44,652 bases of DNA from an uncultured Oscillospiraceae bacterium (lineage in GTDB: Bacteria; Bacillota; Clostridia; Oscillospirales; Acutalibacteraceae): assembly GCA_900542575.1 (NCBI GenBank), contig UQOE01000020.1, forward strand, positions 1 through 44,652, in the 5' to 3' direction. Position 1 is the first letter of the stretch. Each line of letters opens with the position of its first letter. The notes under the pieces are model-generated. The model had not been told where the DNA came from, did no database searches, and saw only the letters and a list, made by a program, of their open reading frames with translations. Below are positions 29,681 through 37,615 of the stretch, in pieces. The position numbers and the translations under genes were made by a program.

Positions 29681-31738
29681 TCATATATTTTTTGCAAATT
29701 TGTCCTCTGCCTTCTGACAAATCTGGGAAATCGCCTCTGTCTCGGAGATTGAATCCAGATCGAAGCAGAGGTCGTAGTTGTCCGGACGGCCCCAGGCATC
29801 CCCCTCGCAGAGCTGGTTGTAGTAGGCCGCGCGCTCCCGGTCCACCTTGGCCATCTTTCTCCGGGCGGCCTCCTCGGTCAGCCCGTCCCGCTCCATGATG
29901 CGGCGACAGCGCCGTTCCGGCGAAGCTGTGACAAACACGCGCAGCAGGTTGGGTCGGCTGGAGAGGACCCGGTCGGCCCGCCGGCCGATGACGACGCAGG
30001 GGCCCTGGTCGGCCACTTTCTCCAGGATCTCGGTCTGGGCTTCATAGATCAGCTGGCGCTGGTCCGTCTCCCCGACGCTGTAGCTGTAGATGGTACCGGC
30101 GGAGAGCTTCTTCTCGTCGATCGACTCGAGGTATTTCCGGTCCATTCCAAGCGTCCGCGCCGTCTGATCCAGAAGTTCGGTGTCATAGTACGGAATCTGC
30201 AGATGTTCCGCCAGAGCACGTCCGAGCGCCCGTCCACCGGCACCATAGGTTCGGCCGATCGTAATGATATAGTCGGTTTTCGCGGACCCTTGCGGAGCAG
30301 CGGGTGCAGCAGCAGAAGCCGCTCCGGCTTCCGCCATCCTGCGTTTTAGCTCACGGTTGGTCTGAAAGAGGACAGCGATCGTAATGAAAAAGGTCAGGAT
30401 ATCCGCCAGCGGCATGTAATAGAGTACGCCGTCCAGTCCCATCCAGATCGGGAGGATCAGCACAAGGCCGACACCGAAGACAATCTCCCGGGTCATGGAG
30501 AGGACGATAGACTCTTTTGCCTTGCCAAGAGACTGCAGGAAAATGAACATGCCCTTGTTGACGCAGGCGAACACCATCATCGAGAGGAAGATGCGGATGC
30601 AGCGAACCGCGAACTCGCGGTAATAGATCGATTCATGGGCAGCGCCGAACACATTCATGACCGGTCCTGGGATCGCCTCGAACAGAATTGTGGCAATCAG
30701 ACCGACGATGGCCTCGGTCAGAACGACGCGGCGCATCAGGCCGCGGGCGCGGTCATACCGCCCGGCACCGACATTGTAGCCGACGACACCGATGGCGCCC
30801 GCCGCAATGCCGATAGCGATGGCCATGACCATCTGAAAGATTTTCATGACGATGCCGATGACTGCAGTGGGAATCTGGGCGTACTGGGCCTGGCTGTAAA
30901 CCGGGTCCAGCGCACCGTACTTCTTCGCCATGTTCAGGACTGCAGCGAGGGAGAGAACGTTGGAAATCTGCGAGAGGAAGCTCGTGATGCCAAGAGGCAG
31001 CATCCGCTTGTAGAGACTGCCGCGCATGCGGAAACAGTCCCTCTGCAGATGGACCGCCTTCATGTGGAAGCAGTACCAGAGAGACATGGCGGCCGAGACG
31101 TACTGGCCGATAATCGTGGCGACGGCGGCACCCATCATGCCCCAATGGGTGACAAAGATGAAGATCGGGTCCAGTACAATATTGATGCACGCGCCCACCA
31201 TCAGCGTCACCATGGCAAACCGCGGCGAGCCGTCCGACCGGATGACCGGATTCAGGCCCTGCCCGAAGACATAGCCCGGCATGCCCAGGGTCAGCCAGAA
31301 CAGGTACTGCCTGGCGAGGCGAAACGTCTGTTCGTTGACATCGCCGCCGAACGCCTTAATCAGCGGCTCCGCAAAAATCAGATAGAGTACGAGGATGACG
31401 GCCGAGCTTACCAGCAGAAGCAGAATGGCAGCACCGGTACTCCGGTCGGCGGTCTTCTGGTTCCGGGTGCCCAGGCTGATGCTGCTGTAGGCGGCACATC
31501 CGTCGCCAATCATCGTCGCAATGGCCAGAGCAATGATGGTCAGCGGAAAGACCACCGAGTTGGCCGCATTGCCGTAGGAGCCCAGATAACTCGCATTCGC
31601 GATAAAGATCTGATCCACAATGTTATAGAGCGCCCCCACCAGCAGGGAGATGACGCAGGGCAGAGAGAACTGCCGCAGCAGTTTCCCCAGCGGTTCTGTC
31701 GCCAGAAAGGCGTTGGCATCTTTGGTTTCCTGATTCAA
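29681..31738 (-). CDS. MATE efflux transporter fused to a cytidylate-kinase-like domain
   Basis: A 685-residue fusion. Residues 1-455 are a MATE exporter with 12 hydrophobic segments (PCVISLLVGALYNIVDQIFI at the start; VVGYNVGAGRYDRARGL between the halves). An Ala/Pro linker (about 463-478) leads to a 205-residue domain of the cytidylate-kinase-like type (DYIITIGRTYGAGGRALGRAL as P-loop; PYYDTELL; CVVIGRRADRVL; VFVTASPERRCRRI). The kinase-like part lies at the cytoplasmic C terminus. The start is taken as TTG at 31738 with AAAGGAG 8 bases upstream, although the frame is open further up. A terminator lies just before it. Substrate of pump and kinase unknown. Confidence 0.9.
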   Translation of the reverse strand: MNQETKDANAFLATEPLGKLLRQFSLPCVISLLVGALYNIVDQIFIANASYLGSYGNAANSVVFPLTIIALAIATMIGDGCAAYSSISLGTRNQKTADRSTGAAILLLLVSSAVILVLYLIFAEPLIKAFGGDVNEQTFRLARQYLFWLTLGMPGYVFGQGLNPVIRSDGSPRFAMVTLMVGACINIVLDPIFIFVTHWGMMGAAVATIIGQYVSAAMSLWYCFHMKAVHLQRDCFRMRGSLYKRMLPLGITSFLSQISNVLSLAAVLNMAKKYGALDPVYSQAQYAQIPTAVIGIVMKIFQMVMAIAIGIAAGAIGVVGYNVGAGRYDRARGLMRRVVLTEAIVGLIATILFEAIPGPVMNVFGAAHESIYYREFAVRCIRIFLSMMVFACVNKGMFIFLQSLGKAKESIVLSMTREIVFGVGLVLILPIWMGLDGVLYYMPLADILTFFITIAVLFQTNRELKRRMAEAGAASAAAPAAPQGSAKTDYIITIGRTYGAGGRALGRALAEHLQIPYYDTELLDQTARTLGMDRKYLESIDEKKLSAGTIYSYSVGETDQRQLIYEAQTEILEKVADQGPCVVIGRRADRVLSSRPNLLRVFVTASPERRCRRIMERDGLTEEAARRKMAKVDRERAAYYNQLCEGDAWGRPDNYDLCFDLDSISETEAISQICQKAEDKFAKNI

Positions 31739-31769
31739 AAAAAGAACTCCTTTCCCGCTGCCAGGCACT

Positions 31770-31799
31770 AAAAAAGCATGCACCGAAGTGCATGCTTTT
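31770..31799 (-). terminator. intrinsic terminator in front of the MATE-kinase gene
   Basis: A 12-base-pair stem AAAAGCATGCAC/GTGCATGCTTTT with a TTCG tetraloop on the minus strand and six T. It lies 32 bases before the MATE-kinase start codon and about 150 bases beyond the aminotransferase stop. Confidence 0.9.
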
Positions 31800-31906
31800 C
31801 CGTTTTGGTTACAGCTCTCTGGCACTCCGGATTCCGCAATTCGTATCGTGTCCGGACAAATCTGTCCGGTGTCGTGCCACAAAGCAGCCTTGTTAAATTT
31901 GAATCT

Positions 31907-31934
31907 ATTATAAAAAAATGTGCAAAAAATGCAA
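31907..31934 (-). promoter_or_regulatory. promoter upstream of the MATE-kinase leader
   Basis: TTGCAT, a 16-base spacer and TATAAT on the minus strand. With this promoter the terminator at 31770-31799 falls inside the MATE-kinase leader of about 160 bases, which also holds a perfect hairpin CCGGACA/TGTCCGG (about 31855-31872) between GGCAC and GTGCC. Confidence 0.6.
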
Positions 31935-31954
31935 GTGCATTCCGCGAAAAAGGC

Positions 31955-33394
31955 TCACTGCCGGTACGTGGACAGGAAGAGATCCAGCTTCTCGCAGGCC
32001 TCGGTCAGGACCCGTGTCCGGGGCAGATAGACGACGCGGAAGTGGTCCGGTTTGATCCAGTTGAAGCCGGTACCCTGGACGATCAGGATCTTCTGCTCCT
32101 GGAGGAGATCCAGTGCAAACTGGACGTCGTCCGTAATGTTGAATTTCTTCGTATCGATCTTCGGAAAAATATAGAACGCCGCCTTCGGCTTCTTGGCAGA
32201 GATGCCTGGAATGCTGTTCAGCGCCTCATAGACAAACTCCCGCTGGTCGTAAATGCGTCCGCCGGGCTGAATATAGCTCTGGCAGCTCTGGTATCCGCCG
32301 AGCGCGGTCTGCACGATGGACTGCGCCGGCACATTGGAGCAGAGCCGCATGTTGGAAAGCATGTTCAGGCCGTCAATATAGTCCCGCGCGATCCGCTTGT
32401 TTCCGCTCAGAATCATCCAGCCGATGCGGTAGCCGGCAATCATGTGGGATTTGGAAAGGCCCGAGAACGTGACACAGAACAGATCCGGCGCCAGAGAGGC
32501 AATGGAGACGTGCTCCAGCCCGTCCATGACCAGGCGGTCATAAATTTCGTCGGAGAAGATCATCAGCTGATTCTCCCGGGCGACCTCCACGATTTCCTGC
32601 AGGACCTCGCGGGGGTACAGCGCGCCCGTCGGGTTGTTCGGATTGATGATGACGATGGCCTTTGTCCGCGGCGTGACTTTTTTACGGATGTCGTCGATGT
32701 CCGGGTACCACTCGGACTCCTCGTCACAGATATAGTGCACGGCCGTGCCGCCCGCCAGCGTGACGCAGGCGGTCCAAAGCGGGTAGTCCGGCGCCGGCAC
32801 CAGTACCTCGTCTCCACTGTCCAGCAGCGCCGACATACTCAGATTGATGAGCTCGCTGACCCCGTTTCCGGTGTAGATGTCGTCGATGCTGACATTTGGA
32901 ATGTGCTTGTTCTGCGCATACTGCATGATTGCCTTGCGCGCCGAGAACAGGCCCTTGGAGTTGGAATAGCCCTCGCACTCCGTGAGCTGGTGGGCCATGT
33001 CGTAGACCACCTCATCCGGCGTGCGGAATCCGAAAGGGGCCGGATTGCCGATGTTGAGCTTCAGCACGTGCGTGCCGTTCTCCTCCATCTGGTTCGCAAG
33101 CTCTACTACCGGACCCCGGACATCGTACAGAACATTGTCCAGCTTGTGCGATTTCGTAAAATTCCGAACCGCCGGCCGATCGGTGCCCGCCAGCCACTCG
33201 GCCTCCACGCCAAGCAGATCGGCGAGTTCCCGCATGGTTTCCTCCCGCGGTACCGTTTTCCCGCTGACATACTGGCTCAACTGGCTCTTCCCGATTTTAT
33301 ATCCCTTTTCCTCGGCGGCGCGCAGGACGTCCACCTGTTTCATCTGTTTTTTGTCCATGGCCTCATTCAACCGGCTGGAGAAAGCTACTTCCAT
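31955..33394 (-). CDS. XRE-type HTH domain fused to a class I aminotransferase
   Basis: A 479-residue fusion. Residues 1-75 are a Cro/C1-type helix-turn-helix (SQLSQYVSGKTVPREETMRELADLLGV). Residues 85-479 form a fold-type I aminotransferase of the AlaA kind: LNIGNPAPFGF, YSNSKGLFSARKAI, TGNGVSELI, NPNNPTGALY, and SGLSKSHMIAGYRIGW with the PLP lysine. Probably it transaminates alanine or another amino acid and also binds DNA, perhaps its own control region, which holds four TTGAAC elements. The ATG at 33394 follows GGGGTG by 6-8 bases. The design parallels MocR proteins but uses XRE in place of GntR. Confidence 0.9.
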   Translation of the reverse strand: MEVAFSSRLNEAMDKKQMKQVDVLRAAEEKGYKIGKSQLSQYVSGKTVPREETMRELADLLGVEAEWLAGTDRPAVRNFTKSHKLDNVLYDVRGPVVELANQMEENGTHVLKLNIGNPAPFGFRTPDEVVYDMAHQLTECEGYSNSKGLFSARKAIMQYAQNKHIPNVSIDDIYTGNGVSELINLSMSALLDSGDEVLVPAPDYPLWTACVTLAGGTAVHYICDEESEWYPDIDDIRKKVTPRTKAIVIINPNNPTGALYPREVLQEIVEVARENQLMIFSDEIYDRLVMDGLEHVSIASLAPDLFCVTFSGLSKSHMIAGYRIGWMILSGNKRIARDYIDGLNMLSNMRLCSNVPAQSIVQTALGGYQSCQSYIQPGGRIYDQREFVYEALNSIPGISAKKPKAAFYIFPKIDTKKFNITDDVQFALDLLQEQKILIVQGTGFNWIKPDHFRVVYLPRTRVLTEACEKLDLFLSTYRQ

Positions 33395-33411
33395 ATGGTT
33401 CACCCCTAAAA

Positions 33412-33495
33412 TTGAACTTTTGATTTCTGATTTGAACCTATTATTTCACTTTTTGAGTCAAAGTTCAATATTGTTTGAAAATAAATTTGAACTTT
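33412..33495. repeat. four TTGAAC elements in a divergent control region
   Basis: TTGAACTTT at 33412-33420, TTGAAC at 33432-33437, TTGAACTTT inverted at 33460-33468 and again direct at 33487-33495. They fill the gap between the XRE-aminotransferase and the sortase gene, so they are probable regulator-binding sites. Confidence 0.6.
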
Positions 33496-33553
33496 AATAT
33501 TTTCCGTTGCGGACTTGCAATCTTCCTCCATCCGTCCTAGGATGTTCTGTATT

Positions 33554-34213
33554 ATGAAAACAACTGATTCCAAACCTTCCAACAATCTGCTCTTTTTTCT
33601 CGTACCGCTGATCTGTCTGCTCGTGGTGCTCTGTGTCGCTCTTGCGGTGCATCCTATAAGGCGCCAGCCGGTGACGACCACAAAAAAGACGACAACAAAG
33701 CCGGCCGATATCCAGCTCTCCGATATCCACCACGATTTCTATAACGGCGAAGTCATCGGCCATGTTACCAGCCGAAAACTGGGAATTGACTGCGACCTGG
33801 TCTACGGCACCGACGACGGCGACCTCATGAAAGGCGCCGGTCTGCACGCCTTCTCGAGCCTCCCGGGCTTTGCCACCGAGCCCCTCATCGCGGGCCACGC
33901 GCGCCTCAGCTTCTCCGGCTTCGCCAACGCAAAAAAAGGCGATGAAATTACCGTGACCATGCCCTATGGCACCTATGTCTACCGCATCTCCGACATCCAG
34001 GTCATGGACAAATGGGATTTCTCCTTTGACACCCTGAACCGGCAGAATCATCAGGCCATCTTCTACGCCTGCTACCCGTTCTACAAGACGAACTACACAA
34101 AAATGAAACGCATTTTCTTTACCTGCGACCAGATCCGCGGCCCCTCCGTCAAGGACGGCTCCCGCGACGCAGTCAGCCCCGACGGCGGCAACGGCAGTCT
34201 GGCCAATATGTAA
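33554..34213 (+). CDS. sortase
   Basis: A 219-residue membrane-anchored transpeptidase with an N-terminal hydrophobic segment (about 12-31), a Thr/Lys stalk and a sortase barrel (about 55-195). The catalytic histidine is H115 in IAGHAR, the cysteine C173 in FYACYPF and a candidate arginine R186. The Cys context is not the TLxTC of class A. No protein in the window ends in an LPxTG-like signal, so its substrate is elsewhere. The ATG at 33554 has AGGAT about 10 bases upstream. It diverges from the XRE-aminotransferase. Confidence 0.85.
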   Translation: MKTTDSKPSNNLLFFLVPLICLLVVLCVALAVHPIRRQPVTTTKKTTTKPADIQLSDIHHDFYNGEVIGHVTSRKLGIDCDLVYGTDDGDLMKGAGLHAFSSLPGFATEPLIAGHARLSFSGFANAKKGDEITVTMPYGTYVYRISDIQVMDKWDFSFDTLNRQNHQAIFYACYPFYKTNYTKMKRIFFTCDQIRGPSVKDGSRDAVSPDGGNGSLANM

Positions 34214-34215
34214 AA

Positions 34216-34254
34216 CGACACCCTCTTCGGCGCAATGCCGGAGAGGGTGTTTTT
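34216..34254 (+). terminator. terminator of the sortase gene
   Basis: Stem ACACCCTCT/AGAGGGTGT with an inner GGC/GCC pair, then TTTTTCTG. T-poor on the minus side. Confidence 0.85.
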
Positions 34255-34265
34255 CTGTCAGGGAC

Positions 34266-34769
34266 CTATTCCTGAGCGTTCTCCAAATACATCTCATTCA
34301 GCAGGCGGATGCCGCTGGCGGTCCGAAACACATTCCGGCGGAACGCCTCAACCGCATAGCGCGGCAGGCCGCTCTCGTGGGCGTTGACCAGAAAATCCGC
34401 CTCCAGGAGGATCTGCCAGTCTTTGCCGTCCACGCCGGTGTAGGTGTGGTGATGCTCCACGAGAAACACCACCCGATCGATTCGGGGAGACGGGACCCCG
34501 CATTTCTCCAGCAGAGCCCGTGCCATAGGGCCGCCCTCCCGCTCCTGCTCTTTGCCGGGGGCGGTGCCGCCGAATCTGGGGCGGAGCACCGGGCATGCGA
34601 TGTCGTGCACCAGGGCGGCGGTCTCCACCGTCTCGCGGGTCTCATCGTCCACGCCCTCCAGCAGCGCAATGGTACGGGCATAGCTGTGCACTTTAATGAA
34701 ATGGGCAATGTCGTGGAGGCTGCCCTCGGAATACGCAATCATCTGTTCGGTTATCTCTGCAATGGTCAT
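34266..34769 (-). CDS. HD-domain phosphohydrolase-like protein
   Basis: A 167-residue cytoplasmic protein with the metal site H...HD...D: HDIAHFIKVHSYARTIA near 20-36, VHDIACP near 57 and a later EHHHTYTG near 105. HD proteins hydrolyse nucleotides or other phosphates; the substrate is not predictable. The ATG at 34769 overlaps the stop of the serine hydrolase gene (ATGA) and has AGGAGA 8 bases upstream, so the two are translationally coupled. Confidence 0.88.
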   Translation of the reverse strand: MTIAEITEQMIAYSEGSLHDIAHFIKVHSYARTIALLEGVDDETRETVETAALVHDIACPVLRPRFGGTAPGKEQEREGGPMARALLEKCGVPSPRIDRVVFLVEHHHTYTGVDGKDWQILLEADFLVNAHESGLPRYAVEAFRRNVFRTASGIRLLNEMYLENAQE

Positions 34770-36706
34770 GCTTTCATCTCCTGAAGTTCCCGGATCCATC
34801 CGGAGGCCTGGCGGGCATACTCCCGCGCCGAACTGCCGGGGTGCTGCCGCGTATATTTTTTCAATGCGTCGTTCAGCGCATAAGCAGCCTGTACAGTTGC
34901 ATTATTGCCCGATGCCCCGGAAGCCTGCCTGCACTTTTCGCCAACCATGTCGGCCAGAATGGCGGGGAGGCTGTCGTTCACGTTCTGGCCGTCCAGCCCC
35001 ATATAGAGGAGCTGTGTCACAAAGCCCAGCGTAGAGGTGACATACTGGTTGCCGTTGAAGGATTTGATATCTTTTTTGGGGTTGGACATGGGCGTGTTGA
35101 TTTTGTTGGTCAGAAAGACGAGGACCAGCTGCCGGTCCGGGTCAATCAGCGTCAGCGTCCCGGTCCACCCCTGGTGCCCGATGGCGCGGGAGGGACCGTA
35201 GGTGCTGAAATATTTGACCCGCTTTCCGTCCGCGTTGCGGTACCAGCCAAGGCCCCAGTCCGGGTTCTTCTCGCTCTTCGGGGCGGTGAACGTGTCCAGC
35301 ACGTCCTGGGAGAAATAGCGGTGATTCCCGTATCCGCCGGTCAGCATAACGGAGGCCAGTTTCGCAAGGTCCGTGGCATTTGCAAACAGGCCGGCGTGCC
35401 CGGAGATTCCGGACATGGCGTAATAGGCCTTGCCGTCGTGCACCTCGCCCTGAATGGTATGGGTCCGAATACTGGGGAACGAGACCGTGTGCTGCCGCGT
35501 GTTTCCGTTGAGTTCTGTCGCTGCGCAGTCCTCTTTCGCAAAACCGTTGTCCAGGGGCCGGTACGTAATATGCGTCAGTCCCATCGGCTTCCAGAAGACC
35601 TGCTTTAAATAGTCCTGCATGGACATGCCGGTCACTTTTTCGACGACGAAGCACAGGAGCATATAGTCGACATCGGAGTAGAGCGTCTCCGTCCCCGGCT
35701 GGTACATAAGAGGCGTCTTACAGATGGACTCCAGCGTCTTTTGGCGGGTGGCGGCGCTGCCGTCCGATCCGGAATAGAGCGGCCCGGCAATTTTTTTCAC
35801 ATGGTAGCTCGGATCGGCCGGGAAGCCCGCCTGATGCTTCAGCACATCCCGAATGGTGAGGCTGCGCTTCCATTCCCGCTGGGTCTCCAGACTCTGCTGC
35901 GGCCGGTTCGGATACGCCACACTGACAGTGTCATCGGCGAACCGGTCCCCGATGATGTCGGTAATTTTAGTGTCGAGATCCAGCTTTCCCTGCGTCACCA
36001 GGTACTGAACTGCGTAATTGACCGAGTACATCTTGGTATTGGAGGCGAGGTCGTAAAGGGTGTCATTGTCCACCTTTTTCCCCGACGCCAGTCGCTTCCC
36101 ATTTTCGTCATACGAGCTGCACAGCCCCCATGCGTTCTGATAGACCAGCCGGCCGTTCCGGACCACCGCCATCTGCGCGCTGCGGAAGCCGTGATGGATG
36201 TCCGCGGATACGATGTCATCAATGGCATCCAGCGTCTTCGGATTCAGACCGCCCTCTTTGGCGCTCCCCTTTTTTACCTCCGGATAGGGAATCCGCACCC
36301 GGATGGCCTGTTTCATGTTCCTCGGCTCCACATTGCTCAGCTGCAGCTGATTGGTGCCGTCCCGGGCGGCACCGGAGAAATCCACCCGATAGGTCTGTCC
36401 GGCCTTCATGCCGCCGGTGTGCACCTTTTTATTGTTGATGAACAGGGAAAATTTCTCAACCCCCTGCCCCACGGTCACATACAGCTCCCCCTGTCCGTGA
36501 TACCCCAGAAAGCCGCAGGTACTGTTATCCGCCAGCATCGGCTCCACGTCTCCCATGGCATCGGGGAACGAGACATCTTTCTGGAAGCTCCCGGACGGAA
36601 CCCCTGCGTGATGAACACGAATTCCCGTCCGCGCCGCCGCCGTCACCGCACCGCATGTACACAGCAGCATAATAATTGTCAGACATATGGCCAGGATTTT
36701 TTTCAT
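34766..36706 (-). CDS. secreted serine hydrolase, class C beta-lactamase/PBP4-like
   Basis: A 646-residue exported protein with signal peptide (cleavage near residue 24, VTAAA). A small beta domain (about 60-145) that may bind cell-wall or carbohydrate precedes a beta-lactamase-fold domain (about 160-560) with the catalytic S222-x-x-K225 in ASNTKMY, a tyrosine motif YSDVDY near 341 and HQGWTG near 530 in place of KTG. Such proteins are usually D-aminopeptidases or esterases rather than drug-resistance enzymes. The last 80 residues are unassigned and helical. GGAGGT lies 9 bases before the ATG and TATAAT at 36735-36740. First gene of the operon with the HD protein. Confidence 0.88.
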   Translation of the reverse strand: MKKILAICLTIIMLLCTCGAVTAAARTGIRVHHAGVPSGSFQKDVSFPDAMGDVEPMLADNSTCGFLGYHGQGELYVTVGQGVEKFSLFINNKKVHTGGMKAGQTYRVDFSGAARDGTNQLQLSNVEPRNMKQAIRVRIPYPEVKKGSAKEGGLNPKTLDAIDDIVSADIHHGFRSAQMAVVRNGRLVYQNAWGLCSSYDENGKRLASGKKVDNDTLYDLASNTKMYSVNYAVQYLVTQGKLDLDTKITDIIGDRFADDTVSVAYPNRPQQSLETQREWKRSLTIRDVLKHQAGFPADPSYHVKKIAGPLYSGSDGSAATRQKTLESICKTPLMYQPGTETLYSDVDYMLLCFVVEKVTGMSMQDYLKQVFWKPMGLTHITYRPLDNGFAKEDCAATELNGNTRQHTVSFPSIRTHTIQGEVHDGKAYYAMSGISGHAGLFANATDLAKLASVMLTGGYGNHRYFSQDVLDTFTAPKSEKNPDWGLGWYRNADGKRVKYFSTYGPSRAIGHQGWTGTLTLIDPDRQLVLVFLTNKINTPMSNPKKDIKSFNGNQYVTSTLGFVTQLLYMGLDGQNVNDSLPAILADMVGEKCRQASGASGNNATVQAAYALNDALKKYTRQHPGSSAREYARQASGWIRELQEMKA

Positions 36707-36790
36707 CTTTTACAAACCTCCGAATATTGTACTCATTATAGCAGAGTTACCCCTAAACAAATTCTGATTTTGTGCTAAAATAGGTACTGC

Positions 36791-36813
36791 CGCCGGAGGA
36801 ATCCCCTCCGGCG
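36791..36813 (+). other. leader hairpin before the secreted repeat protein
   Basis: A perfect 9-base-pair GC-rich stem CGCCGGAGG/CCTCCGGCG with a 5-base loop lies 32 bases before the start codon at 36846 and has no T-run. It could stabilise the message. Confidence 0.55.
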
Positions 36814-36845
36814 ACAGCAATAGGATTGGAAAAGAAGGTAATATT

Positions 36846-37520
36846 ATGAAACAATCCATTACTCGCAAAGCGCTCGCCATTGTCATGTCCTGCCTTATGG
36901 CCGGCTCTGTCCTGGCCGTCTCCGTTCCGGCCGCTTCTGCCGCAGAGACCAAGTCCAGCACTTCAACCGTCACCACAACCGAGTGGTCCAACCCCAAGTA
37001 CCCGGTCAAGAAGGATGCATCAGGCGAATACCGCGCTTACAGCAGCGAGGGCAAACCGGTTAAATTCAACGGTCTCCAGTGTGAAATCATCACCACCAAA
37101 AAGCCGGACGGCACCGAAGAGGTCAACACCGTCCGCTACACCTTCGAAGATGGTAAATGCACCGACGTCAAGACCGTAAAAGGCCGCCCGAACCTGTATC
37201 CGCTCGACGGCACCGAAACCAAAAAAGCCGCTGAGCCGAAGAAAAAGGCCAGCAAGAACAAGAAAGAGACCAGCGCCGACAAGAAAGTCGCTTCTGTCAA
37301 GTACACCTACTCCAACGACAGCTACCGCGTCGCCAAAGACGCTGACGGCAAATACATCATTGTCGTCAAGGACAGCAAGTCGAAAAAGCCGGTCAAGTTC
37401 AACGGTCTCATGATCGTAACGGAAACCACCACCTACTCGGACGGTTCCAAGCAGGTCAAGACCACCCGCTACACCTTTAAAGACGGTGTCAACACCAGCG
37501 TAAAGACGGAAACCAAATAA
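36846..37520 (+). CDS. secreted protein with two homologous 60-residue repeats
   Basis: A 224-residue exported protein with a signal peptide (cleavage near ASA at 33). Two repeats follow, about 45-110 and 155-224, each with Y-x-V-x-K-D-A-x-G-x-Y, then a shared KPVKFNGL and a closing RYTF-x-D-G element ending in VKT. A Lys/Ala-rich linker (about 125-150) joins them. I do not recognise the family. The very high lysine content suggests binding to anionic wall polymers, which is inference. AGAAGGT precedes the ATG. Confidence 0.75.
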   Translation: MKQSITRKALAIVMSCLMAGSVLAVSVPAASAAETKSSTSTVTTTEWSNPKYPVKKDASGEYRAYSSEGKPVKFNGLQCEIITTKKPDGTEEVNTVRYTFEDGKCTDVKTVKGRPNLYPLDGTETKKAAEPKKKASKNKKETSADKKVASVKYTYSNDSYRVAKDADGKYIIVVKDSKSKKPVKFNGLMIVTETTTYSDGSKQVKTTRYTFKDGVNTSVKTETK

Positions 37521-37530
37521 ACAGAAAAAA

Positions 37531-37571
37531 GAGAAGGCGCACTGCAGTGTTTTGCAGTGCGCCTTTTTTTG
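37531..37571. terminator. bidirectional terminator
   Basis: A 13-base-pair stem AAGGCGCACTGCA/TGCAGTGCGCCTT (37534-37546 with 37553-37565) with seven T on the plus side and TTTTTTCTG on the minus side. Confidence 0.93.
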
Positions 37572-37615
37572 CGGGACAGCGGAGCAGAAAGAACAGGCCC
37601 GCACGTCCCCATTTT

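Noticed and set aside
34766..36706. Antibiotic-resistance beta-lactamase
   Set aside because: The size, the extra domains and the HxG motif fit secreted D-aminopeptidase/esterase-like hydrolases rather than drug-resistance enzymes.
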